From assembly GCA_017612655.1 (NCBI GenBank), contig JAGAFM010000016.1:1-22789 (forward strand): a stretch of 22,789 nucleotides of DNA, in the 5' to 3' direction. Below, one piece after another: positions 1 through 8,350 of this stretch; positions within the stretch are counted from its first letter, which is position 1, and every line of letters begins with the position of its first letter. The translations under genes were made by a program, and so were the position numbers. Under the pieces are notes generated by a model. That model did no database searches and was not told where the DNA came from. It saw only the letters and a list, made by a program, of their open reading frames with translations. The DNA comes from Clostridia bacterium. Lineage in GTDB: Bacteria > Bacillota > Clostridia > Oscillospirales > CAG-272.

Positions 1-84
1 ACCACAAAGGCTTAAGAGAAGCAATACCGGAACGCCAAAACCCGGCCGGCAGCGTCAAAAGAAGACGGGGACGGGATACGGAAA
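1..84. other. Left-edge segment, no gene recognised
   Basis: This stretch follows the stop codon of the minus-strand esterase. It contains a short GC palindrome (CCGGCCGG near position 43) but no convincing stem with a T-tract, so I cannot assign a terminator for the esterase here. No coding region could be supported at the window edge. Confidence 0.4.
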
Positions 85-1023
85 TCAGTTTCGGCTTCTT
101 TTTCGGGCTCGGATCGCGAGAAGAACCGCGCCTGTCACGGCCAGAAGGGAAAGGGCTGCAATTCCGGCAGGGAGAAACCACTCTCCGCCCCCGTTTTCCG
201 TTTCCGCCGGGACGGCCCGAAGAGCGAGACTTTGATCGTACAACCACTCAATCAGTTCCGGATTGGACAGGACCCGGTTCCAAATGTCGTGCTCCCCGTC
301 CTCCACCAGGGTAAAGATAATATGCTCTTTTCTGTATTGGGAAATGGATTCCACCATATCCCGGGTCCCCTTGCAGGGAACAATCGGATCGTTTGCACCG
401 TGAAAGCACCAGATCGGGATTTCGGAAAGTACCTCCGCTTTTCCGGGATCTCCTCCTCCGCAAATCGGAACCCCAGCCGCGAAGCGTTCACCGTGTCTCG
501 CAAGCAGATCCCAGACGCCGAACCCTCCCATCGAAAGGCCAACCGCGTAAACGCGGTTTTCGTCACAGGAATAATCGGATTCTACCAGCGAAAGAATGGA
601 AAGCGCGGTACGGAGCGCCCTGCTTTCCCCGACGGAATCTGTCGAATAGTTCCCGAGCGACCAGTCGCGGTCAACCCACTGCTCTCCTTCCGGACACTGG
701 GGACAGATGACGATGGTTTCCTTCAGGAGATCCTCGCGCGCTTTGAACATGCGTTGAATCCCGACGGTGAGCTGGGAAACGTTGTCCTGCCCTCTTTCTC
801 CTGCACCATGGAGGAAAAGAAGAACGGGAAAAGAACGGTCTCCCCCGTAATCTTCCGGGAGAAACAGACGGTAGGGCATGGTATATCCGTCCGCCTCGTC
901 TGTATAGGTCAAGGAGAGAGCCTGCTTGGAAATAGACGTGCTTCCGAATGCCGAATAGCATAAAAGGAGTCCGATTCCGACGGTCAGAATAACGGAAAAG
1001 GCGAAACGAATCCTGGTTTTCAC
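85..1023 (-). CDS. Secreted/membrane-anchored alpha/beta-hydrolase esterase
   Basis: Predicted 312-residue serine hydrolase of the alpha/beta fold, resembling the predicted peptidase/esterase group related to PHB-depolymerase and feruloyl-esterase folds. A hydrophobic signal segment covers about residues 8-27. An oxyanion-type LLFLHGAGERG stretch is at 68-78, the nucleophile motif GLSMGG has Ser164, and the remaining triad residues are probably Asp212 (GANDPIVP) and His245 (DGEHDIW). The C-terminus has a second hydrophobic helix (about 283-304) followed by the basic tail RARKRSRN, which suggests the catalytic domain is outside the cell and tethered at its C-terminus. I chose the GTG start at 1023 because a perfect AGGAGG lies 10 nt upstream and the signal peptide follows at once; the reading frame stays open further upstream without support. 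It is transcribed divergently from thiI. The substrate is unknown; a carbohydrate or peptide ester is possible. Confidence 0.85.
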   Translation of the reverse strand: MKTRIRFAFSVILTVGIGLLLCYSAFGSTSISKQALSLTYTDEADGYTMPYRLFLPEDYGGDRSFPVLLFLHGAGERGQDNVSQLTVGIQRMFKAREDLLKETIVICPQCPEGEQWVDRDWSLGNYSTDSVGESRALRTALSILSLVESDYSCDENRVYAVGLSMGGFGVWDLLARHGERFAAGVPICGGGDPGKAEVLSEIPIWCFHGANDPIVPCKGTRDMVESISQYRKEHIIFTLVEDGEHDIWNRVLSNPELIEWLYDQSLALRAVPAETENGGGEWFLPAGIAALSLLAVTGAVLLAIRARKRSRN

Positions 1024-1061
1024 AACATCACATCCTCCTGATTTCGCTCCGGGACATGCAC

Positions 1062-1091
1062 ATTGTATCACGGGAAACGAACCTGCGTCAA
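1062..1091 (-). promoter_or_regulatory. Sigma-A-type promoter for the esterase
   Basis: On the minus strand TTGACG (1091-1086) is separated by 18 nt from TACAAT (1067-1062). It lies about 40 nt upstream of the esterase GTG start and its AGGAGG site, in the right orientation. Both hexamers differ from consensus by one base. Confidence 0.7.
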
Positions 1092-1204
1092 GGGGTTCCG
1101 GCCGTTTCGTGCGGGCTCTCCCGGCCATGCTCGGCAGGCAGAACGGAAAGGCGGTTAAACGCCGAACCAGGGCGGCGGAACGGGGGTCGATTTCTCCATT
1201 TCCA

Positions 1205-1233
1205 TTGACAAAAGGCCGTTTTTTTGTTAAAAT
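1205..1233 (+). promoter_or_regulatory. Sigma-A-type promoter for the thiI operon
   Basis: TTGACA (1205-1210), a 17-nt spacer and TAAAAT (1228-1233) form a near-consensus housekeeping promoter about 50 nt before the thiI start. It is the only strong promoter I see ahead of the plus-strand gene run that ends at 10384. Because it lies inside the open frame that extends upstream of thiI, it also argues against a longer ThiI. Confidence 0.8.
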
Positions 1234-1282
1234 CAAAAGAAGTATACTGTTCGAAAAACTGGAAAGAAGCGAGCTTCAAAAC

Positions 1283-2461
1283 GTGAACGAGATTATTTTG
1301 TGCAAATACGGAGAAATTGTCCTGAAAGGGGCAAACCGGAATTATTTCGAATCCCTGCTGATCAAGGAACTTCGCGGGAGGATGGCCCTCTACGGCAAAT
1401 GCGAAGTAAACTGCTCTCAGTCCACCGCCACCGTCACTCCCGGAGACGGATTCGATCTGGAAGGGGCGTTCGAGGAGGCGAAACGGGTATTCGGACTCGT
1501 CGGGGTGTCCCGTGCTCTCCGTGTCGGGAAGAATCTTGAGGAAATCGGGCGCGGATTGCGGGAGTGGATTCCTGGACAGATTCGGGGAGCCCGGACGTTC
1601 AAGGTGGAAGCGAAACGGTCTGACAAGACGTTTCCGCTGGATTCTCCCGCTCTCTGCGAGGTCTGCGGGAGATTGATTCTGGAAGCCGTTCCCTCTCTCC
1701 GAGTCGATGTCCACCATCCGGATGTCGTGGTTCGCATCGAGATCCGGGATACCGCCGCCTACATCCATGCAGGTCAGGACAAGGGTGCAGGAGGAATGCC
1801 TCTTGGGTCCAACGGACGCGGTCTTCTGCTCCTTTCCGGGGGAATCGACAGTCCCGTTGCCGGATACATGATGGCAAAACGCGGGGTCCGTGTGGAGGCT
1901 CTTCATTTCGAGTCCTTCCCCTACACCTCGGAGCTTGCCAGAGAAAAAGTCATTACCCTGGCCAGAGAGCTGACCCCTTACACAGGCGATCTGTCTCTTC
2001 ACATTATTTCCGTTACCAAAATTCAGGAGGCGCTGAACGCATCCTGCGAGGAGGATTATTTCACCCTCCTTCTCCGCAGATTCATGATGCGGCTCGCCGT
2101 AATGGCTGCAGACCGGTTCCGGTGCAGGGCGCTGATCACGGGAGAAAGTCTCGGTCAGGTCGCCAGCCAGACGATGGAGGCGATTTCCGTGACAGACCCC
2201 GTCGCGGATCGTCCCGTCTTCCGTCCGTGTATCGGGATGGACAAGGAAGAAATCATCACGATTTCCCGGTCAATCGGGACGTTTGAAACCTCGATTGAAC
2301 CCTATGAGGACTGCTGCACGGTCTTTACCCCGCGCCACCCGAGAACCCGTCCCGAACTGGAGAAGGTTCTTCGTCAGGAAGAAAAGGTGGATTGGGAGGG
2401 ACTGACGCGAGAGGCGTTTGAAACACTGAATACCGTTTCCATCCGAAGATCCGTCCTTTGA
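1283..2461 (+). CDS. thiI: tRNA 4-thiouridine synthase ThiI
   Basis: Predicted 392-residue ThiI. It transfers sulfur to uridine 8 of tRNA after ATP-dependent adenylation and in many bacteria also donates sulfur for the thiamine thiazole. The N-terminus has the ferredoxin-like/THUMP RNA-binding region (KYGEIVLKG near the start, THUMP about residues 55-165). The PP-loop ATP pyrophosphatase motif SGGIDSP is at 185-191, followed by the typical GESLGQVASQTMEAI stretch. It ends near 390 residues without the C-terminal rhodanese domain found in enterobacterial ThiI, as is usual in Bacillota; sulfur would then come directly from a dedicated cysteine desulfurase, which is not in the window. The GTG start is chosen because VNEIILCKYGE matches the usual N-terminus; the ribosome site (GGAAAGAAG) is somewhat distant. 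First gene of the long plus-strand run. Confidence 0.92.
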   Translation: MNEIILCKYGEIVLKGANRNYFESLLIKELRGRMALYGKCEVNCSQSTATVTPGDGFDLEGAFEEAKRVFGLVGVSRALRVGKNLEEIGRGLREWIPGQIRGARTFKVEAKRSDKTFPLDSPALCEVCGRLILEAVPSLRVDVHHPDVVVRIEIRDTAAYIHAGQDKGAGGMPLGSNGRGLLLLSGGIDSPVAGYMMAKRGVRVEALHFESFPYTSELAREKVITLARELTPYTGDLSLHIISVTKIQEALNASCEEDYFTLLLRRFMMRLAVMAADRFRCRALITGESLGQVASQTMEAISVTDPVADRPVFRPCIGMDKEEIITISRSIGTFETSIEPYEDCCTVFTPRHPRTRPELEKVLRQEEKVDWEGLTREAFETLNTVSIRRSVL

Positions 2462-2489
2462 TTATCCCGCCGAAAGGAAGTCAATTGCT

Positions 2490-3656
2490 GTGAAAAAGTC
2501 CGCCAAAAAGACGGGGCTCGGAGCAGTATCATTTCTGGAAAGGCTGTCATCATCCGATCCGTACTGCGCCGGTACCGCCGTTCTTATGGCCGTGTACGGG
2601 ATTATTGTCATCGCATCCGCGGTCCACGGCTCTGAGGGAATGAAATACATCCTCATCCAGATTCTTGCCGTTGTCCTCGGAATTGCCGGAATGGTCGTCA
2701 TGACGGCAATGGATTACGAGACCGTACTCAAAAAGCTGCACCTTCCGATCTTTCTCTTCTGTTTGGCCATGCTCGCGCTGACTCTGGTGATCGGGACCGG
2801 GGAAGGCTCCAACCTGAGCTGGATTCGGCTGAAAACCATTCCGATCGGGGTCCAGCCGTCGGAATTCGCCAAGCTGTTCTTTATCGGAACGATGGGGTAC
2901 CATCTTTCCGTCGTCCGGGAAAGGATCAACCGGATCCGAACGGTTATCGGGCTTTGCCTGCACTTCGGGGTGGTCTGCGGACTGGTTCTTCTGCAGGGGG
3001 ATCTCGGTTCCGCCCTCGTCTTCGTTTTTATTTTCCTGTGCATGCTGTTTGCGGCCGGAATTCGGATCCGATATTATCTGATTGCCATTCTCCTGTCTCT
3101 CGGGGCGAGTCCCTTTCTCTGGGATCGTCTTTCCGATTATCAAAAGCAGAGGATCCTGGTCGGATTCTCTCCGGAATCGGATCCCCACGGGTTCGGTTAC
3201 CAGGTTCTTCGCGCCAAAGAGGCGATCGCGAACGGCGGTCTCTTCGGGATGGGATACATGAACGGGACGCTTTCCCAGTCGGAGGTTGCCAGTACGCTTC
3301 CGAAGCGCCATACCGACATGATTTTCGCCGTTCTGGCGGAGGAACTGGGGTTCATCGGCGTTTGCATCTATTTGATTCTGTTCGTCTTTCTGATTTTGCG
3401 GATTCTTCAGATTGCGCGCTCCTCCCGCGGCTATCTCGGCAGCTACCTGTGTGTCGGCGCTGTGGGCGTTCTGGTTTTCCAGGGGCTGGAGAACATGGGG
3501 ATGTGCATGGGCCTTCTGCCGGTAATCGGACTGACGCTTCCGTTTCTCAGTTACGGAGGCTCGTCCGCCCTCAGTATTTTTCTCCTGATCGGGCTGGTGG
3601 AATCCGTCGCGGCACACCGGAAGAAATACTATACGGAACGGGAAGACGCCCTGTAG
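2490..3656 (+). CDS. rodA: SEDS-family peptidoglycan polymerase RodA (FtsW/SpoVE type)
   Basis: Predicted 388-residue polytopic membrane protein with about ten hydrophobic helices, of the SEDS family (RodA/FtsW/SpoVE), which polymerises lipid II glycan strands together with a class B penicillin-binding protein. Family signatures are clear: SNLSWIRL, the QPSEFAKL motif, QGDLGSALVF, and PKRHTDMIFAVLAEELGF containing Asp276, which aligns with the catalytically essential aspartate of RodA. NMGMCMGLLPVIGLTLPFLS and the YGGSS motif lie near the C-terminus. It starts with GTG behind a GAAAGGAAG site, 28 nt after thiI. No MreBCD or PBP2 gene lies nearby, so assignment to RodA rather than FtsW or SpoVE rests on overall resemblance. 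Confidence 0.88.
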   Translation: MKKSAKKTGLGAVSFLERLSSSDPYCAGTAVLMAVYGIIVIASAVHGSEGMKYILIQILAVVLGIAGMVVMTAMDYETVLKKLHLPIFLFCLAMLALTLVIGTGEGSNLSWIRLKTIPIGVQPSEFAKLFFIGTMGYHLSVVRERINRIRTVIGLCLHFGVVCGLVLLQGDLGSALVFVFIFLCMLFAAGIRIRYYLIAILLSLGASPFLWDRLSDYQKQRILVGFSPESDPHGFGYQVLRAKEAIANGGLFGMGYMNGTLSQSEVASTLPKRHTDMIFAVLAEELGFIGVCIYLILFVFLILRILQIARSSRGYLGSYLCVGAVGVLVFQGLENMGMCMGLLPVIGLTLPFLSYGGSSALSIFLLIGLVESVAAHRKKYYTEREDAL

Positions 3657-3683
3657 CGGAACAGACGGAAAGAAGGTTGTATA

Positions 3684-4862
3684 GTGGAACCGAGAAACCG
3701 AAAGCTGGCGGAGGAAGAAGCCCGTAAGGAAAAAGAGGCGAGATTCCGCGCCGCTCTGAAGGAGAGTCCTTCCGCGGGCGGCGTGTGGCTCTTGTGCGGT
3801 CCGGAATCGTATCTGTCCCGTGAATACGCGCTCAGGATGCGCAGGCACATAATTCCGGATCCCGATCTCGCGGTATTTGACTATCTCCGGATCGCGGGAA
3901 CCAAAAGGGGCGGCGTTCGTCAGGACGCCGAAGAGGAGAACGATTCTGGAGAAGAAGGCGGAGCGCTTCCGCTTGCCTTCCAGATTCAACAGGCGTGCGC
4001 CACCTTCCCGGTTATGAACGAGGGAAAACTGGTTGAACTGACGGAAATCCCGTTTGATTCCATGTCCCGACGCGATTTTTCTCAGTTCTGCGATGCGCTG
4101 TCCGAGGCCGCGGAATCACCTGCGGTGACGGTTCTGATGCAGTGCACCGAAGACGAGTTCCCGGTGCTCTCCGCGGATGGAAAAAAAACGAAATGGATCG
4201 AAATGCGAGACGCCCTTGAAAAGGCGGGCGTCTGCATTGTGGTGTTCGATCAGCAGGAAGAACGCAATCTGATTCCCTGGTGCGAGCGGCATTTCGCCGC
4301 AGAGGGGATGGCTGCGGAACGGAGGGTGATTCTCTCTCTGATCCGCAGGTGCGGTTTTTCCATGTCCGCCCTGGACGGGGAAATCCGGAAATTGTCCCGT
4401 TACGCCGCCTCACACAAGAGGGGAACGGTGACAATGGAGGACGTGGAATCCGTAACGGCGGAAACCGAATTCACGGAAGACTATGCCATTCAGAACGCGG
4501 TCCGAAACCGCGATCCCGCAGCCCTTCTGAAAGTGAGTCGTTCGGCAAGAATCCGCCGGGAAAAGGCCGTGGTTCTGTCTGCTCAGATCGCTGGAATCGT
4601 GTCCGAGATCTGGCGTGTTTCCCGCCTGTCTGAGGAAGGAAAAACGCCTGCGGAAATCGCGTCCGTTCTCCGTATGAAAGAATATCCGGTGAAGCTGGAC
4701 CTGCAGGCTGCCAGACTGTATTCGGGCGGTTTGCTGGAAGCGATCCTCAACCGCTGCGCGGAAACCGATGTTCAGCTGAAATCCGCCTCGGTGGAAGAGT
4801 ACGTGCTCCTTGACAGGCTGATCTGTGAGTTCGGATCTGCGGGGAAGGGTGACGGGCAGTGA
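3684..4862 (+). CDS. holA: DNA polymerase III delta subunit HolA
   Basis: Predicted 392-residue delta subunit of the clamp loader, the AAA+-like arm that opens the beta sliding clamp. The N-terminal segment GGVWLLCGPESYLSREY (about residues 32-48) is the degenerate nucleotide-binding start of HolA. The central region FSMSALDGEIRKLSRYA and the EDYAIQNAVRNRDPAALL stretch match the lid and collar regions of the family. The length is slightly above the usual 330-350: there is a charged N-terminal extension of about 30 residues (many Glu, Arg, Lys) and an acidic patch around 81-92 (EEENDSGEEGG). GTG start behind AGAAGG, 27 nt after rodA. Its stop overlaps the next start by 4 nt, implying coupled translation. 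Confidence 0.88.
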   Translation: MEPRNRKLAEEEARKEKEARFRAALKESPSAGGVWLLCGPESYLSREYALRMRRHIIPDPDLAVFDYLRIAGTKRGGVRQDAEEENDSGEEGGALPLAFQIQQACATFPVMNEGKLVELTEIPFDSMSRRDFSQFCDALSEAAESPAVTVLMQCTEDEFPVLSADGKKTKWIEMRDALEKAGVCIVVFDQQEERNLIPWCERHFAAEGMAAERRVILSLIRRCGFSMSALDGEIRKLSRYAASHKRGTVTMEDVESVTAETEFTEDYAIQNAVRNRDPAALLKVSRSARIRREKAVVLSAQIAGIVSEIWRVSRLSEEGKTPAEIASVLRMKEYPVKLDLQAARLYSGGLLEAILNRCAETDVQLKSASVEEYVLLDRLICEFGSAGKGDGQ

Positions 4863-5521
4863 AGGAACGGATACTGAAGGCAGCGATCTTCGACCTGGAC
4901 GGGACGCTTTTGGATTCCATGGGACTCTGGCAGGAAGTGGACCGAACCTTTTTCGAACGCCGCGGAATTGTCATGCCACTCGACTACGGATCCACCATTG
5001 CTCCGATGGGATTCCCTGCGGCTGCTGCCTATACGAAGCGGACCTTCTCTCTGTCCGAGACGGAAGATGAGATTATTTCTGAATGGAACGCACTTGCCCT
5101 CGACGCCTATGCTCACCGGGTGGAGGAAAAGCCGTTTGTGTTGGAATACCTGCACCGGCTGGATGAGAAGAAAATCCCGATCGCTGCCGCGACCGCGTCC
5201 CACCGGGAGTACTGGGAGCCTGCCCTTCGGCGGTGCGGGCTTTATCCCATGTTTCAGAGTTTTACGGAGATTCGGGAGGTGTCCCGAGGGAAGGGATTCC
5301 CCGACATCTATCTTGAGGCGTCCCGAAAACTCGGTCTGCCCGCGCAGCAGTGTGCGGTCTTTGAGGACATAACCGCAGGAGTCAGAGGTGCGCTGAAGGG
5401 CGGATTCTATACCGTCGGGGTTTATGACGACCATCACTCCAACGAGGAGGAGCTCCGCACAATCAGTCACCGGTTCATCCGGTCTTTTGAAGAACTGCTG
5501 ACAGAGGACATTTTCGACTAG
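4859..5521 (+). CDS. HAD-superfamily phosphatase/phosphomutase-like hydrolase
   Basis: Predicted 220-residue HAD hydrolase of the subgroup with an alpha-helical cap (phosphoglycolate phosphatase/beta-phosphoglucomutase-like). All four motifs are present: FDLDGTLLDS with Asp12 (nucleophile) and Asp14; Thr112/Ser114 in AATASH; Lys145 in RGKGFPD; and Glu169-Asp170 in FEDITAGVRGALKGG. It should therefore be a Mg-dependent phosphatase in the cytoplasm; sugar phosphates, phosphoglycolate or nucleotides are all possible and the sequence does not decide. Its GTG start overlaps the holA stop (GTGA), so it is translationally coupled to holA, and it precedes prfA by 31 nt. Confidence 0.88.
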   Translation: MKERILKAAIFDLDGTLLDSMGLWQEVDRTFFERRGIVMPLDYGSTIAPMGFPAAAAYTKRTFSLSETEDEIISEWNALALDAYAHRVEEKPFVLEYLHRLDEKKIPIAAATASHREYWEPALRRCGLYPMFQSFTEIREVSRGKGFPDIYLEASRKLGLPAQQCAVFEDITAGVRGALKGGFYTVGVYDDHHSNEEELRTISHRFIRSFEELLTEDIFD

Positions 5522-5552
5522 AGTCCTGCTGTCGGAGAAAGGGGAGGATATC

Positions 5553-6635
5553 TTGCTGGATCAATGCAGACAGATGGCGGAGCGCTGCGCCGCCGTGGAG
5601 GCCGAACTCGGCCGGCCGGAGACAGCCTCGGATCAGGCACGGTATCTGTCTCTCCTGAAAGAATACCGTACGCTCTCCCCGATCCGGGAGGGATATCTGA
5701 ACTGGAAAGCGCAGAAGGAGCAGGAAGAGGAAGCAGTCAGGATGCTCGGAGAAGAAAACGACCCTGAAATGCTTGCCCTGATCCGGGATACACTGGAGGA
5801 GTCCCGGGAGAACCAGGAAACGATTCTTGCGGAAATCCGCCGGAGGATGCTCCCGAGGGATGAGGACGATGACCGCTCGGTTATCGTGGAAATCCGTTCC
5901 GGTGCAGGCGGAGAGGAGGCCGCGCTGTTTGCCAGCGACCTCTACCGGATGTACCGGATGTTCGCCGAGAAGAACGGATGGAAGACCAACCTGGTCAACG
6001 CAAACGAAACCGAACTCGGGGGATTCAAGGAAATCGCGTTTTTCGTGGAAGGATCCGGGGCTTACGCAAAACTGAAATACGAGTCCGGCGTTCACCGTGT
6101 CCAGCGAGTCCCCGAGACGGAGTCTCAGGGACGGATCCAGACCTCCACCGCGACGGTCGCCGTTCTTCCCGAGATTGAGGATGTGGAAGTCGAAATTCCC
6201 CCGCAGGATATCAAAATGGAAACCTGCAAATCCAGCGGAGCGGGCGGACAGCATATCAACAAAACGGAGAGCGCGGTCCGGATTCTTCACATCCCGACAG
6301 GAATCGTTGTGGAGTGTCAGGAGGAAAGAAGCCAGCTCAAGAACCGGGACAAGGCGATGAAAATGCTTCGTTCCAAACTGTATGCGATTGAGAAAGAGAA
6401 GAGGGAAAACGCCGTTGCGGCGGAACGGAGGGCACAGATCGGAACCGGGGACCGGAGCGAGAAAATCCGGACGTATAATTTTCCCCAGCGACGGGTGACG
6501 GATCATCGGATCGGTCTGACGCTATATTCTCTGGAAGAGGTTCTCAACGGTTCCCTGGATGGACTTCTCCAGCCGCTGGAGGAGGCGGAGGCCGCAGAAC
6601 GGATGCGGGAACAGGAGGAAGGGAACCGTGTCTGA
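5553..6635 (+). CDS. prfA: Peptide chain release factor 1 (RF1)
   Basis: Predicted 360 residues, the normal RF1 length. It recognises UAA and UAG in the ribosomal A site and triggers peptide release. The codon-recognition PxT tripeptide is Pro187-Glu188-Thr189 inside VQRVPETESQGRIQTS, which is an RF1 rather than RF2 signature. The catalytic GGQ is at 231-233 in SSGAGGQHINKTESAVR. The start is TTG at 5553, supported by a strong GGGGAGG 5-11 nt upstream and by the N-terminus LDQCRQMAERCAAVEAEL, a normal RF1 coiled beginning. The next gene is a Sua5-type gene; the methyltransferase gene prmC, which often sits next to prfA and modifies the GGQ glutamine, is not here. Confidence 0.95.
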   Translation: MLDQCRQMAERCAAVEAELGRPETASDQARYLSLLKEYRTLSPIREGYLNWKAQKEQEEEAVRMLGEENDPEMLALIRDTLEESRENQETILAEIRRRMLPRDEDDDRSVIVEIRSGAGGEEAALFASDLYRMYRMFAEKNGWKTNLVNANETELGGFKEIAFFVEGSGAYAKLKYESGVHRVQRVPETESQGRIQTSTATVAVLPEIEDVEVEIPPQDIKMETCKSSGAGGQHINKTESAVRILHIPTGIVVECQEERSQLKNRDKAMKMLRSKLYAIEKEKRENAVAAERRAQIGTGDRSEKIRTYNFPQRRVTDHRIGLTLYSLEEVLNGSLDGLLQPLEEAEAAERMREQEEGNRV

Positions 6636-6662
6636 GGACTCGGATCCGAAAAAGAAATTGAG

Positions 6663-7712
6663 ATGGAAACGGTTATACTCAGGGTTACGGACGGCTCTTC
6701 CGACGAAGAACAGAGGGCCCTGCAAAAAGCCGCCGACTGCATTCGGGGCAGCGGACTGGTCGCGTTCCCGACGGAAACGGTATACGGTCTGGGAGGAAAC
6801 GCTTTCGACGCGGAGGCGGCAAAAAAGATCTACGCCGCCAAAGGGCGACCGTCCGACAATCCTTTGATCGTTCATATTGCGGAACCGGAAGAAATGGACC
6901 GCTACTGTTACACCAATCCGCTTTCCGCCCGGCTGGCGGAAGCATTTTGGCCCGGGCCGATGACCATGATTCTCCCAAAACGCGACTGCATTCCGGGTTC
7001 CGTTACGGGCGGACTGGATACCGTCGCGATACGGCTTCCCTCCGATCCCGTCGCCAACCGGCTCATCCGGATGGCCGGCGTTCCTGTTGCTGCGCCGAGC
7101 GCCAACCGCTCCGGGAGGCCTTCTCCGACGACCGCGGAACACGTGGTGGAGGATCTGCAGGGAAGAATCGACATGATTCTGGCCGGAAATCCCTGCAGGA
7201 TCGGGGTGGAATCCTCTGTCATCGCGGTGGAACAGGATCATGTCACGGTGCTCCGCCCGGGCGCCGTTACCTGCGAGGCACTGAGACAGCTGCTAGGGGA
7301 AGACCGGGTGAGCGTGGACCGGATCGTGACCGAAAAGGTGACCGGCGCGTTTAAACCCCGTTCTCCCGGAATGAAATACCGGCACTATGCCCCCAAGGCA
7401 CCGGTCCTTCTGCTGGAGGGGGAAGAGAATACGGTTGTCTCCTATCTGAAGAAGAAGCTCCCGGATCCCGAAGCGGGGCTGCTGGTTTATGACGAGGATC
7501 TGGACGAACTGGCAGGCGAAAGAACCCTGAGCTTCGGGAAGCGGCTTGATCCGGACGCTCAGGCACACCGCCTGTTCTTCTGCCTGCGGAAGTTTGATTC
7601 CATGGAAGAGGTTCGAACCATCTACGCGAGGACTCCCCGGAGGGAGGGAATCGGTCTGGCCGTTTACAACCGGCTGGCGAAAGCCGCCGGATTCCACATT
7701 CTGAAATTCTGA
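6663..7712 (+). CDS. tsaC: L-threonylcarbamoyladenylate synthase (Sua5/TsaC type)
   Basis: Predicted 349 residues. It makes threonylcarbamoyl-AMP from threonine, bicarbonate and ATP, the first step of t6A formation at position 37 of ANN-decoding tRNAs. The YrdC-like catalytic domain covers about residues 10-205, with GLVAFPTETVYGLG and the KGRPSDNPLIVHI motif (60-72), then APSANRSGRPSPT. The linker SPGMKYRHYAPKAP leads to a C-terminal Sua5 domain ending at 349, so this is the long Sua5 form rather than the short TsaC form. ATG start; no strong ribosome site is visible in the 27-nt gap after prfA, so translation may depend on reinitiation. The partners TsaB, TsaD and TsaE are not in the window. 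Confidence 0.92.
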   Translation: METVILRVTDGSSDEEQRALQKAADCIRGSGLVAFPTETVYGLGGNAFDAEAAKKIYAAKGRPSDNPLIVHIAEPEEMDRYCYTNPLSARLAEAFWPGPMTMILPKRDCIPGSVTGGLDTVAIRLPSDPVANRLIRMAGVPVAAPSANRSGRPSPTTAEHVVEDLQGRIDMILAGNPCRIGVESSVIAVEQDHVTVLRPGAVTCEALRQLLGEDRVSVDRIVTEKVTGAFKPRSPGMKYRHYAPKAPVLLLEGEENTVVSYLKKKLPDPEAGLLVYDEDLDELAGERTLSFGKRLDPDAQAHRLFFCLRKFDSMEEVRTIYARTPRREGIGLAVYNRLAKAAGFHILKF

Positions 7713-7738
7713 AACCGAAAAAGGAAGGAGGGAATTCG

Positions 7739-8350
7739 ATGCTCGTCATTGGACTGACAGGCGGAACCGGAGCGGGAAAAAGCGTTGCGGCGGCCGCTTT
7801 GACCGAGATGGGAATTCCCTGCCTGGACACTGATTCGGTTTCCCGGAAGGTCTGCGGGCCCGGACAGCCCTGTACACTGGAACTGGCGGAGACGTTCGGA
7901 GGGGAAATCCTGGACGAAGACGGCTCGCTCCGGCGGGGAAGGCTGGCCGAACTGGTGTTCGGAGAGTCGGACGGACGGATTCGGGAGGAAAAGAGGAATA
8001 CGCTGAACCGGATCACGCACTCCTATATTCTGGAAGCATGCCGGATCTGGCTGAAAGAGCAGGAGGCAGAAGGGAAAAAGGCGGCATGTATCGACGCGCC
8101 CCAGCTGTTTGAGTCCGGGTTTGACCGGGAATGCGATAAAATCATCGGAATAACGGCAAAAAGAAAGACCCGGATTGAACGGATTCGGGCCAGGGACGGT
8201 GTTTCCGTCCGGTCCGCGCATCAGCGGATCGCCGCGCAGCACAGCGAGGCCTTTTTCCGAAAACACTGTTCGGTTCTTCTCCGGAACAACGGAACGCCTG
8301 ATAATCTGGCGTCCAGGGTGCGAGAGGCGGTGAGCCCGTGGATTCGGTAG
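7739..8350 (+). CDS. coaE: Dephospho-CoA kinase
   Basis: Predicted 203 residues. It phosphorylates the 3'-hydroxyl of dephospho-CoA in the last step of coenzyme A synthesis. The P-loop GGTGAGKS is at residues 8-15; GIPCLDTDSVSRKV carries the substrate-proximal DxD pattern; the C-terminal RIRARDGVSVRSAHQRIAAQ and NNGTPDNL segments are typical of CoaE (usually ...NNGTxEEL). ATG start with a strong AAGGAGGG site. Its last 13 nt overlap the following lytic transglycosylase gene, a pairing I recall as recurrent in Clostridia. Confidence 0.94.
   Translation: MLVIGLTGGTGAGKSVAAAALTEMGIPCLDTDSVSRKVCGPGQPCTLELAETFGGEILDEDGSLRRGRLAELVFGESDGRIREEKRNTLNRITHSYILEACRIWLKEQEAEGKKAACIDAPQLFESGFDRECDKIIGITAKRKTRIERIRARDGVSVRSAHQRIAAQHSEAFFRKHCSVLLRNNGTPDNLASRVREAVSPWIR

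Noticed and set aside
232..963. Long plus-strand open frame opposite the esterase
   Set aside because: It lies fully antisense to the esterase, which has a complete triad, signal segment and ribosome site; the plus-strand translation resembles no family and has no ribosome site.
1088..2002. Minus-strand open frame of about 300 codons opposite thiI
   Set aside because: Antisense shadow of a clear ThiI; it has low-complexity composition typical of antisense frames in GC-rich DNA.
2550..3989. Minus-strand open frame of 479 codons opposite rodA and holA
   Set aside because: It spans the junction of two well-supported genes on the other strand, is rich in Arg, Gln and Asn, and shows no recognisable motif.
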